From the NCBI GenBank assembly GCA_009746045.1, contig RPFO01000568.1, positions 1-64,000 on the forward strand: DNA of 64,000 nucleotides, written 5' to 3'. Of this stretch, positions 40,391 through 50,500 are shown one piece after another; position 1 is the stretch's first letter; the number at the start of each line of letters is the position of its first letter. Origin of the DNA: Mesostigma viride. Its lineage: Eukaryota > Streptophyta > Mesostigmatophyceae > Mesostigmatales > Mesostigmataceae. The translations under genes and the position numbers were made by a program. Under the pieces are notes generated by a model. It saw only the letters and a program-made list of their open reading frames with translations. It made no database searches and had not been told where the DNA came from.

Positions 40391-40815
40391 AGAATATTCG
40401 CTTGGCTGATCTCGATAGTACCGGCTATACGCCCCCTTCTAAGAAGGTTCCAGCCGTGTTCAGCCCGTTTCACGTTTCGAGACTGAACAAGTCTCGAGTG
40501 GACACGTGTGTAGTACTCCTACACACACAGCTATCTAGATCTCGAATGATTTATCTAGTACAAATCCGACTGGCTTGCATCACTCCCCGGACAGGAGAAC
40601 TTTTGCCAGAATATTCGCTTGGCTGATCTCGATAGTACCGGCTACGCCCCCTTCTAAGAAGGTTCCAGCCATGTTCAGCCCGTTTCACGTTTCGAGACTG
40701 AACAAGTCTCGAGTGGACACGTGTGTAGTACTCCTACACACACAGATCTCGCATGATTTATCTAGTACAAATCCGACTGGCTTGCATCACTCCCCGGACA
40801 GGAGAACTTTTGCGG
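40391..40815 (+). repeat. Tandem duplication (~217-bp unit) of a multi-hairpin repeat
   Basis: Unit 1 is 40391-40607 and unit 2 is 40608-40815. Both start at AGAATATTCGCTTGGCTGAT and end at GAGAACTTTTGC. They differ by small indels (CTATCTAGAT present only in unit 1). Each can form CCTTCT-A-AGAAGG-like, CGAGACT-GAACA-AGTCTCG and GTGTGTAG-TACTC-CTACACAC stems. It is flanked on both sides by SINE body sequence (40340-40390 and 40880-41010). Confidence 0.85.
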
Positions 40816-40844
40816 TTGGACTGTAGGTACGTGTCAGCTGGCGA

Positions 40845-41130
40845 TACCTTAGGATCAGGAGACGTCCGTCCTATAGTCAGCAAAAGTGGGTGCGAGAGGT
40901 CACCAGTTCGATTCCGGCCTGGATTCATTTGCAGATCGCATTTTCCGCGGACCGGCACTGAACGCAATTTTTTTTCACTATTTGCGGCGTGCCAAATCAG
41001 AAATCAGAATACATGTACATATCGACGTCTTCGGGAGCTAGACGTTCACTACATGTGGGAAATTCAGTGCTCCGTGGTCCCCCAACGGGGACACGAGACT
41101 AATTAATTGGTTTTATAATTAATTAACTAA
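40845..41130 (+). mobile_element. tRNA-headed SINE, plus copy
   Basis: Head: GACGTCCGTCCTATAGTCAG, with B box CAGTTCGATTCC ~40 nt on. Body: GATTCATTTGCAGATCGCAT, GCACTGAACGCAA. Tail: hairpin CGTG-G-TCCCC-CAAC-GGGGA-CACG (41073-41095) followed by ACTAATTAATTGG..TTAATTAAC. The order matches the minus copy at 6545-6865. It is the copy where head, body and tail are clearest. Confidence 0.65.
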
Positions 41131-41265
41131 TGCCCCTGAGCCGATAGCCGCTACACTACCGCCTCGTCTGCCATTTATAACAGTAGAGGACAGCTCAGAC
41201 GAGGATTATATCCCCTTAAGCTGTGCTCTTGTGACCGCTATATGGTTGCATGGGGCATGATGCAT
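41131..41265. repeat. Fragment shared with 38130-38230
   Basis: ATAGCCGCTACACTACCGCC, TCGTCTGCCATT and CAGTAGAGGACAGCTC are shared with the 3' UTR part of the second LINE-like family. Confidence 0.6.
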
Positions 41266-43530
41266 CTCGGCGCCCGGCGGCAGCGCAACGTGGAGCTAGC
41301 ACACGGGGGACGGCACGGCGCCGGTCAGCCTTGACCGCTGGTTCGCCCACCATGTTTCCTTGACAGGTGGGGCTTGCGCGCTCCCCCCGCCCGCCGCTTC
41401 ACCCGGAAACAGCCGCCCGGCTCGCTCGGTGTTGCCGGACCACCCCCGCCGCCTATATGCCCCCCTCCTCGGCCGCGGACTACCAAGTCCCCGCCTTGCG
41501 CAGGAGGGCTGCCTTGCCACCAACGGCGTCGTCCACCCCTTCACTTTGAAGGAATTGGACGGCGCCCTTGCTCGCCTACGGTACGACGCGGCGGTCGGTG
41601 CCGACCACCTTTCGGCTGCTGAGCTGCTGAAGACCCCTGACCTGGCGGTGCGGGATCTTCTGCTGGCGTTCTGCAACTGTGTCCTGCTCTCTGATGAGCC
41701 TCCGCTGCTGATCGAGTGGCAGACGGCCATCCGAGTCATGCTGTACAAGAAGGGCTCTGCTGCTGACCCCGGTAACTATCCGGGGGTGTCTGCCTCCAGA
41801 GCGCCGCGCTGAATTAAGGTCTTCATGCTCATGATGCTGCACAGCTGGCTCCGCGCCGCGCTGGACCCACACCTGGGTGAGTCTCAGATGGGTCCGTCGT
41901 GGTCGTAACACTGTCATGGCTGTATTTTTTGTCGCGCGCCGGTTGATGGAGGAGGTGCGCGTCGCATTTCAGTGTCCCCATGGTTTTCCGCTGGTCTTCA
42001 TTTTTGTTGACTATATCAAGGCTTTCGACACGGTCCTCTGGGAAGCTCTTTGTTGGGCCATCCTAGCTCTGGACCGAGTGCCCCCAGAGCCAGCGTTTCT
42101 TGCTGCCATTCGCCGGCTAGCTGTAGTGAGGGCTCACAGGCAGTAGTGCGGACTGCGGAGGGCACCACCCCACCATTCCCCCTTCATCACGGGGTGTGGC
42201 AAGGTTGTGTCCTGTCCCCATACATGTTCATTATATTGTCGTGGATCACGTCATATGCGCCGGGCACATGCGCGTTTTACTGCTCTTGAGGGATCCGAGC
42301 CCGGCTTGGACGTACATCCATCACGAGCGCGGACACCGTGGCGGCGGTGGCCCTGGTTACCGCCTTTCCGACCTGATTTATGCGGATGATACATACCATG
42401 CCCTCATCGAGCGCCCCAAGCACATTCAGACTGGTTGGACTGTCTGGGCTTGGAGGCGGCGCGGGCGGTGGGGTTGGAGATTATATGTCAAAACGTACGG
42501 CTAGGGCGATGGTGGAATTGGGGTAACCAGTCGCCCGGCCGCCACTGCCGCGGCCTCCTCAGTGCTAGCCGGCAATTAAGGAGGTCGAGTTCCGTGATCG
42601 CTTCAAACTGCTGGGGAACATGCTCGATCCTGACACCGCCGACGATGTGGACATCCGCATCGGCCTGGCCTGGGCTAGGCATATATCGGTACGTCGCTCA
42701 AAAACTACTGGCACTAGAAGGACCTCAGGGGGCAAGCACCGCAAGCGCATGCTCCTCGAGGTCCTGGTCCTCTGACACCGTGCTCACCTAATAATAATGG
42801 CGCCGAGGCATGCGCATGGACGCTCACGGACACGCTGGCCACACTGTCGGCTATAGCTGAACGGCACGGAAACCAGGATCATGCTTCGCCAGGCCCTGAT
42901 CGAACCGGTATAGTAGGGTTTTCCACACATAGGTTATTAGAATCTTTGTACCAGGGTAGTATGCCTCGCATTTCGGACGAGATTAGACAGCGTAGGATCT
43001 AGCATTCGTAGGGCATCTTGCTCGCACCAGTCAGGTAGACACCGACGTACCTCGGTCTGGGGCCCCGGCCCCCAGCGGCTTGGCCAGCCGGTGCGGCATA
43101 TCCTGACCCAGTGGCCTGCTGGCCCCAGGGACATTCCTAAAAGGGTAGGTAAACATGTCATGACCTATGTACAATACACAGCAGTTGCTGGCTGACCTAG
43201 TGGTCTCAGCCCCGTTTCAGTTGAACATCGCATTCGCTCCCTCTCTCTTGCTTGGTGGACTGCTATGCAGAACAAGAAGAGGTGGAAGACGATTGTCCAG
43301 GCTCACACGCCAGCCCCTGTTGTCAAGCCCCCCCCCCCCCCCCTGCAAGAGGAAGGGGCGCTTTGCTGAGTAGAATAGTTAGGGTTTTCCTTGATTAGAT
43401 TAGCTTAGAGTTAGATTAGTTCGGTTTCGCGGCTCAGCCCCGCCTCCATCCATCCAGCAAGGGAATATGTGCTACATGATCTCCCAACGGAGTCATGTTG
43501 TAATTAATTAAATTTAATCTAATTTTATGA
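41266..43530 (+). pseudogene. LINE ORF2 copy, decayed, with 3' hairpin tail
   Basis: It begins in the region upstream of RT (parallel to 8018 onwards). RT block: LYKKGSAADPGNY (41740 area), FIFVDYIKAFDTVLW (42000-42045) with motif A intact, VWQGCVLSPY (42195-42225), then ADD remnants at 42375-42400. The C-terminal part is broken by many indels; the ORF end lies near 43370. The 3' UTR leads to the hairpin ACATG-A-TCTCC-CAAC-GGAGT-CATGT (43474-43498) and AATTAATTAAATTTAAT. Confidence 0.85.
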
Positions 43531-43559
43531 TGCATGCAGACGATATTTGTACAACTTTC

Positions 43560-43655
43560 GTGTAATTATTTTCTAATCAGATTAGCCGATATCTAGTACT
43601 CTGTGGCATGCCCATGCGCATGACATGTGCGCAAGTACTTAATTACTTACTTACT
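43560..43655 (+). mobile_element. 3' tail of the second LINE-like family
   Basis: TTTTCTAATCAGATTAGCC, CTCTGTGGCATGCCCATGCG and CATGACA precede an ACTTAATTACTTACTTACTT tail. Same ending as 38265-38350 and, inverted, 6284-6375. Confidence 0.65.
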
Positions 43656-43919
43656 TGCGTCGAGCCACATTGCCGCCAGCCGCGGCCAGGGGCGTCCTGG
43701 ACTGCCAACTGTCCAGGTGGGGATATAGCGCCCTGCATGGCTGCATATGGGCGGGCTTGCATGGTGGGCACCGGCTTATCTATCTAAATAACTGGTTAAT
43801 TGGTGGATATCTACTAATTGGTTGGAGCGAGCCAGGTGCCACCAGCCAGGCCTAGGCGCCTGTGCCTCAGAATGTCCATAACTTGAGAGGTAAACTAATC
43901 CTCGAGCATATGTACTTCA

Positions 43920-43965
43920 GATGACTCCCCAACGGGAGCACGAGTCTAATTAATTAATTAATTAA
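43920..43965 (+). repeat. GTTG/CAAC-loop hairpin with TTAA tail
   Basis: CTCCC-CAAC-GGGAG (43925-43938) is followed by CACGAGTCTAATTAATTAATT, the same order as other SINE tails. Confidence 0.7.
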
Positions 43966-44017
43966 TATGTACTTCAGACTGATCGGCGTATTTTCTAGAC
44001 TAGCTGTGTCCAGACAT

Positions 44018-44255
44018 ACACACGCCCTGATCAAGCAAGCTGTTTCCGGCCCCACCGTCTAGGTCATCTAGTCGCTCTACACGTAATCCGGCCATAATTT
44101 CAATGCACAAGGCTACACATTTCCATCACCATTCATATTCATCATCCTGAACGACTCGTTCACGTGGACAAGATAACGGTGCCCAGGCTCGAGCTACCAT
44201 GGTCCGGATTCTCCCGATTTCTGGTGCCCATGCGCTGGTTGTCGAGATCCTTGAT
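44018..44255 (+). mobile_element. Penelope-like element 3' UTR fragment (copy E)
   Basis: It matches 31228-31464: CACGCCCTGATCAAGC, GTTTCCGGCCCCACCGTC, ATGGTCCGGATTCTCCCGAT. It has small insertions of GCCCA/GTGCCCA type and ends TCCTTGA before TTAATTAA. Confidence 0.85.
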
Positions 44256-44267
44256 TAATTAATTAAT

Positions 44268-44530
44268 ATTAATGGACACGTGCATGACTGCGTCACGTGA
44301 GCATAAGTCCTCAGTGGGAGGGGCACGGCCTGCAATGCTAGCAAAGCGAGCACGTGCCTGGCGCATAACATAATCCACTACAATAATAAACAGGTACGGC
44401 GATCTCCTTGATACATGTACATATTGACGTCTTGGGGATCGAGACGTCTACTACATCGATCTTAAACTGGGGAATTCAGTGCTCCGTGGTCCCCCAACGG
44501 GGACACGAGACTAATTGATATAAAAAACTA
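44268..44530. mobile_element. Patchwork: hairpin repeat, LINE scrap, SINE 3' part
   Basis: 44268-44330 is the CACGTG hairpin repeat with a 2-bp insertion. 44336-44397 (-) is a LINE scrap from the motif B region, matching 37320-37381. 44405-44525 (+) is a SINE 3' part (ACATGTACATATTGACGTCT, AATTCAGTGCTCCGTGGTCC) with hairpin CGTG-G-TCCCC-CAAC-GGGGA-CACG at 44485-44507. Confidence 0.65.
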
Positions 44531-46315
44531 TCTAACTAACGCAACTAATAAAAAACGAGAGGTAATAATTGATCGAAAATTAGCGTACAAAGCCCTATTG
44601 CCAATTGTATCCTAGCCACAGTCACGTCTCTATTAAAAATGTCTAACTAACTATGTCCCGGAGGGGATATGCCTAAAGGGCACTTTTCTGGAAACCATAC
44701 CTATGCATGTGCTAAAAATCCAATTATGATTGGGAACCATAAATATGATTTAAAAAAAAATTTCCAACCACTTGGGGGGGGTACTAGCCCCTACCAGATG
44801 CCGGTTACGCGCTAAAAATAGAAAAAGACGCTACTTTTGGCATATTTTCCCTAGGACAATGGGCAAACATATTTGGACCAAATCATATATTTCCATTTAG
44901 TTCCCCCACTTTTGAGAAAGTCTGCCTAATTTTGAGCACAAAATAATGATGTTTAGACACATTGATGGATTTTCCCGCAAAAAGGGTACTTTTTTTCACT
45001 AAAAAAAATAAAACAAATCATAAACACATGGAATCATGCCATATCTTATATTTTCAAATACTAGAGAGGGGGGGACATGCAGCCCCAAATTTTCAGGTCA
45101 TTCTGACAAGCGCAGCCCTATTTGATGGATATTCCTAGATTGCCACCTGTGATGACGCTGACGGAGGTTTTAGCTAGTATTTAACCACACTAACACCCCT
45201 TAATACATCTAAGCCACGTGAAAACTGGCCAAACCACACACTACCATCCTCTGCACATATGGTACCTCCAATGTTCCAGGTTTGACGACGTTCTGACAAG
45301 AACTGCCCAAGTTACAACCATTCCAAGACGGCCACCCATGTAGACACTACAAGGAAATTATAGTAACCATTCAGCCACACTAGCACCTCCTTCTTCATCA
45401 AAGACATCTGCAAACTGACCAAAGCACACATAATTAACTCTTGCACGCTGACGGCAACGCATGCTCAACGTGGGGGTCATTGTGACAAGAACTACTCAAG
45501 TTGATGGGTTTCCTATATGACCACCTGACAAGGCGCTAAGGACCACTCAGTAAGTTAGTAACCCCACAGTGCCACTTCTTATGCCATCCAACATGCACCA
45601 AAACCATGCTGAGTATGTTTACAATGTACAAAGGGGTGGCCACGCACCTCATATGTCTTCATCATCCTCCAGCATGGCCAGCCTTGTAAATATGTTCATA
45701 GCCTTGACGATGGTAGCCCTAATATGCCTAAGCAGCATTTCCTATGTTTCTCCCAGGTTAGAGTGTAAGGTTGATGCCAACCAAGCTAATCAACTCAACA
45801 ACACCTCCTAAACTGTCCTCCCCGGCATGGATGACAAACTGGGACTATGGAGGGCAAGGAACCAAGCAGGAACATGGTATATATAGCTTGCATGCAGTCA
45901 TGCATGTCAACCATGGTTGGCTCAGCACATTGTAGTCTTGTCACATCATCATAACAAAGGAAAGCTCAAACAACCATTGGTGCCAGCTATCTACATGCAG
46001 TCACACAAATGCAATATCTCCAACATCATCATCACTAAAACACTTCCATCCCTGCACGATAAAATGCAAAGAAACCACTGGCGGCCCTTCAGCGCATGAG
46101 CGCTGTGATGCCGCTGTGGCCTGAGAAGAGAGGGTGCGTCACTCTCAAACAACAAGAAGCGTCCATACGCACAACATCCTTGCCGGAACACGTTTTATGA
46201 AATGCCTTATACCTTCCCAAAGAGCTATAGGCTGCGACTGAAGCGGCCCTGATCACGGCATCAACGAAAACAATCTAAAGCTGCCAGGTATTCGACAACA
46301 CAACGGCAAGCGACG
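44531..46315. other. No gene recognised
   Basis: AT-rich sequence without a recognisable domain on either strand. It has A-runs (44750-44765, 45000-45012) and G-runs. Near 46075-46110 the plus strand contains CAGCGC-ATGA-GCGCTG, a perfect 6-bp hairpin of unknown role. Confidence 0.4.
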
Positions 46316-46675
46316 GCGAGCTAGCTGGCGGAAACTGCCCAAAAAGAACGCAAAAAAACTCGAACGACGAGCTCATAGAAGAAAGCACTGATAGCAGATA
46401 ACATTCGCGACAAATCTGTACCTCGCCCTCGTAAATCCCTCACCCAGGCGCGCAACAACAGCCGTTCTTCCATGGACAGGTCAGACACGCACTGCGCAGG
46501 TCTGAACAATTACTTACCGATAATGGCCGAAAATCTGGCAAAAAGCACCAGATCGGTTTAGAATTCGATGCAACCGATATTAACGCCTGCTTCACGGTCA
46601 GAACACCCCCAAAACCGCGATTTTACAGCCGCTATCATGAATTCTATTTCATTCCGCGCGACCAAAAAATTCAGA

Positions 46676-46837
46676 TTACCCCCCATGCCGATGGCATAAA
46701 AAAACAACAGCGATATTGTAAACCAGCTGATTTCCGCCACAAACTAACATCATAAACGCATCGTCTTTTAGATTCGAGTAAAAATTTTGCATTTCGCCTG
46801 CCCTGGTGTGGTAGTTTCGCCTGAACGCAGTCGCCAT
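46676..46837 (-). CDS. Small hypothetical ORF downstream of an E2F-like palindrome
   Basis: 53 codons from the ATG at 46835-46837 (MATAFRRNYHTRAGEMQNFY at the start), ending in a hydrophobic stretch (LVYNIAVVFLC) that could be a single membrane helix. A possible donor (GGGGGTAATC near 46680) at the end suggests that more exons may follow. No family recognised. Its main support is the promoter-like palindrome 63 bp upstream. Confidence 0.3.
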   Translation of the reverse strand: MATAFRRNYHTRAGEMQNFYSNLKDDAFMMLVCGGNQLVYNIAVVFLCHRHGG

Positions 46838-46899
46838 GGCCACTTCCGCAAGGGGTGCGCGCACCGTGCACGTGAAATTTATGACCTTCGGTTCCGGCG

Positions 46900-46925
46900 C
46901 GAATTTTTTGGCGCCAAAAAATTCG
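46900..46925. promoter_or_regulatory. 26-bp perfect palindrome centred on GGCGCC (E2F/DP-like)
   Basis: The centre TTTTGGCGCCAAAA is flanked by CGAATT and AATTCG, so all 26 bases are self-complementary. TTTTGGCGCCAAAA is the symmetric form of the E2F/DP site (TTTSSCGC), used in cell-cycle promoters of plants, algae and animals. It lies just upstream of the small minus-strand ORF. Binding is inferred only. Confidence 0.5.
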
Positions 46926-46965
46926 GGCATGTCCTAACTAACTAATTAATTAATGCTAGCTATGC

Positions 46966-47005
46966 AAGGTATCAAGGAGACAACCAGCGCAGGCCGGCCA
47001 GAAAT
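46966..47005 (-). mobile_element. Penelope-like element 3'-end scrap
   Basis: TATCAAGGAGACAACCAGCG followed by CAGGCC..CCAGAAAT is the reverse complement of the element's last ~35 bases, including the TTGATA terminus. Confidence 0.75.
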
Positions 47006-47511
47006 AAGGTATGTGCAAAGCACGTACGGCGTATCATCTTCGTGACGGCTCCGTTTAGCCGCTCCTCCATCTCCGGCCGTCGTCAGCGTCCACGTCTCGG
47101 CGCGCTGTCGGTGAAGTACCGTAAGGATATGACAATCTTGAGCAGGCCGTGAGGTCTATAGTGACAATCCGAGGCAAGGTGGGGTTACTCCACCAGCGGC
47201 GATACTCGTGGCGCTATCATATGGGATATAAAGATGGTTGTACCTCCTAGCTTGATATATCTCCCTACATGCTTCAAGGACTTGAAGCATGTAGTGATGA
47301 TGAAAAACACGCCGTTCGAAGGTCTGTTCGATTTGTGATCAGGAGCTAATACAGCTTCTATTTCCATGCAGCCGGCCGCGCTGGTTGTACCTAGCTGGCT
47401 AGCTCCCATTAATGTTTTAAAACTGCGGCCGGCCCACCAATTTTTTATCGATCCCCACGTGTAGTTGGAATAAGAGACTGTTGTCTTTAGTTTATAATGT
47501 TATCTGTTAGT
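47006..47511. other. Flank of the PHO4 gene, with a possible diverged LINE scrap
   Basis: 47085-47145 (-) resembles LINE ORF2 sequence (GTCCACGTCTCGGCGC.. and ..AATCTTGAGCAG) at a low level. A short inverted repeat, CTACATGCTTCAAG/CTTGAAGCATGTAG, lies at 47264-47293. No gene was recognised. Confidence 0.4.
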
Positions 47512-47516
47512 TTACA
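47512..47516 (-). terminator. TGTAA poly(A) signal of the PHO4-family gene
   Basis: TGTAA on the gene strand, 46 nt after the stop codon. TGTAA is the usual poly(A) signal in chlorophyte algae. A five-base motif occurs often by chance, so the support is its position. Confidence 0.5.
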
Positions 47517-47561
47517 CTAATTTAGACGCATTGCCTTCATGCTTTCTAAACTAGGCACTAG

Positions 47562-50500
47562 CTAGAGTCCAGATAATGCCTGCGTCGTTGCGTTGACGTA
47601 CACATCACTATAAAGGTTTCCATATATTCGAGGTGTGCAAGTGGGCAAGACATGCCCATTGATGAAGGTAGCCGTGCTGCAGTCCAGTGCTTTTGGAGAG
47701 AAGGAAATGATAGAGAATATAACCCCGGCAATGATACCAGCAATGGGTACGGTAAGCACCCAACCGAACAGCGTCCAGCTGACCATCCTCCAGTTCACGG
47801 CGCCGATGTCCCCGTTGCAAAGCTGTAAGTTGCACATACAGTCAAGCATGCCAGGTCACACGCACGTGGCAGTATTGAGCCGGAGCCACGCATGTGAGCG
47901 CATCAACATGCGCAAGAAAAATGGAACCCGATTCCAAACCGTACCATCATAGTGAATGAAGTAAGCAGTACAGTTCACAAAATCATACCACAAGCATTGC
48001 ACACGTAAGTCGATACACATAACCCAACCAAGACATGGCCATGCCAAGCAGAACACATGATAGAATCCCTCCATTGATAGCCACAATACTGAAGAAACAT
48101 CAATTGAGTGTTACCTGCATGCATATGCCCCCGCATCAACACCCACGTACATACCCCACGCAATGATTGTTTATTTACGTGCACCTCAAGAGTGGGTCGC
48201 CCAGGAAGGGCACATATACCCCCTGAAGATGACAGATCCTGACTCTTGTAAGCAGCCCGTGCTGGTTCCCATAAAGCATGCACACACCCCCACAAAGACG
48301 ACGGCGCCCGTGATGCACTGCGTGGTGGAGACGGGCAGCCCCCGCACGGTGGCGATCAGCACCGACAGCACAGTGCCCAGCTCCATAGCAAACCCCCTGG
48401 AGGGCGAGATGGGCGTCATGTTGTTTCCAAGCACGACCATGATGTGCCACCCGCGCAGCGCCAGTCCCGTCACGATGAAAATGCCGCCGTAGACCAGCAG
48501 CCATGCGTTGACTGTTCGACGTCAAGTGTGTTCATCAAGTATGGGCGTGCATGAGTACATGTGTGCGTGCATGGAGCATGGATGCGCATCATTGGGTAGG
48601 GGAGACACCCAACGATGGGTAGGCGGGTGCGTCCAGTAGGTTTGTGCATAGGTATGTGTGTTCATGACGTCAATGGGTGGAGACGCCATCACACACACCC
48701 TGGAACCCGCACCCACACCCTGCATAAGCACCACAGCATGGATGGAGGATGCGCGTTCAATATAGCCATGTGCTGACCATCCTGCAGTATAAGAGCATGA
48801 ACATGCCATGATTGTAGACAGGCACCTGCGCCCTAAGATTGCATATCATCGCACAGGAACTTGCACGGATGGAATCCACCTCCACACGAACATGGAAACC
48901 TGCCACAAGGCAGGCGAGCGTCCTGGACACCCAGCATTCAGACGTGCAGTCGTCAACAATCAGCAGTAAGTGATGCGCACGACGGCTCCAGGGTCGGCGG
49001 CTGTGCTATTGTGCTATCACACTGCAGGGGGGAGCCGGGTGCAGCGAGTTTCAACCAAGGGCAGGCATGTGGCGCGCCAACATGCAGGAGGCGTCCATCC
49101 ACACACGCATGAAAGGGCATGAATGGACATGGCAGCCAACCGGGACCCTGGCACAACCTGATAATTGTAGAGGGGTCATCAGGGCAGCACATTCCAGCGC
49201 ACAGCAAACAGCACAGCCGGGTGGAGGCACTACGAAATCCCTATCGCCTCTGAGATTCTATAAGCCTCAACGGAAGTAGGTGTATAGAATAACTTCTAGT
49301 GGGGGACAACCTCTACTGGGTGGTTGGACAATATTTAGGGAGGCATTTGCCAGTGGGTGGCATCATGGCATGGGGACAGCGCCCCTTGGCGTGAAGCAAG
49401 GCAGGGCACACTTGAGCCCGGACGAGATGAGAAGAGCAGGCATGGGCGCTCCGACGTAAAACAGAGCATTTCACATTTAACATGCAACCCTCAAATCAAA
49501 TAGATATTATATAACATTGAATATAGCATGATATATCTTAAGATAACAAAACCAACGAACCGCGGATGCAGCTGGGAAGGGGCATGCCCCCCTTTTCGTG
49601 TTCAGTGGCGAATAGGCAGGCTCCCGCATTAGCAAATAGGCAGGTAGCTTACACGTACCGCGCAACATGAAGGGTTGAGCAGGCCTAGGCACCGGCACTC
49701 GAGCACCACTTAAACATGCACTCACGCACCAGGGACGCTCCTGGGCACCGCGGTCCCCCCGTTATGGTAGAGGTAGTAGATTGTGGCCAGCGGGCCTACT
49801 GCGTTGGCCACGTCGTTGGCGCCATGTGCGAGGGATGCAAAGGAGCAGGTGACCACCTGCAGAGTTGTCACGGCATTAATCACGAAAGAAGGCAAGGCAG
49901 CATGTCACAGCAAACCACACATATCACAGTCCATCGCGGCTCATCAGGGCCCATCAGTCATAGAGGCGAAGCACGGCCCATGTACACTAGGCCTATGGGT
50001 CGACTGAGAAAGTAGCAACACCTCCAAGACAGCAGGTAAAACTAAAAAGTGTCCTTGCCTTGCTTGCATGCATGCCACATTTGAACCACGCAGAAACGTT
50101 GAGACCTCAATCAAGTCCCAAGCCCGGCCATGCCGATGCTCGAAGCGTGCGCAGGCTGGGGCGATCACGGACCAAACCCACCAGCTGCCTGCTATCGATA
50201 TACAGGCTAGCATGCACCGCCTACACTCAACCGCCAGCGTATTTAGCTTGGGGTCCTAAATTTTTGTGTGGGTACATAGAAAGAGTGGGCCACCATATTA
50301 GCAATAGCTACACCCCAAACCCACCCTTACAATGGGGGACAGTTTGTCTAAGCGCCAGGCCGAATTTCGTATCTGTGATGGGTCCAACAGAGTCTTCTCA
50401 CCGAGCTCTACTCAAATACGGTACCTCAAACTTGGAGGGAGGGCTGGATGGCTGGTACCTGGAAGCTGGCTGTATGCGTACACTAATGAGCGGAATCAGT

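Noticed and set aside
45569-45811. 80-codon frame with a hydrophobic stretch
   Set aside because: No start context, domain or splice evidence; surrounded by noncoding AT-rich DNA.
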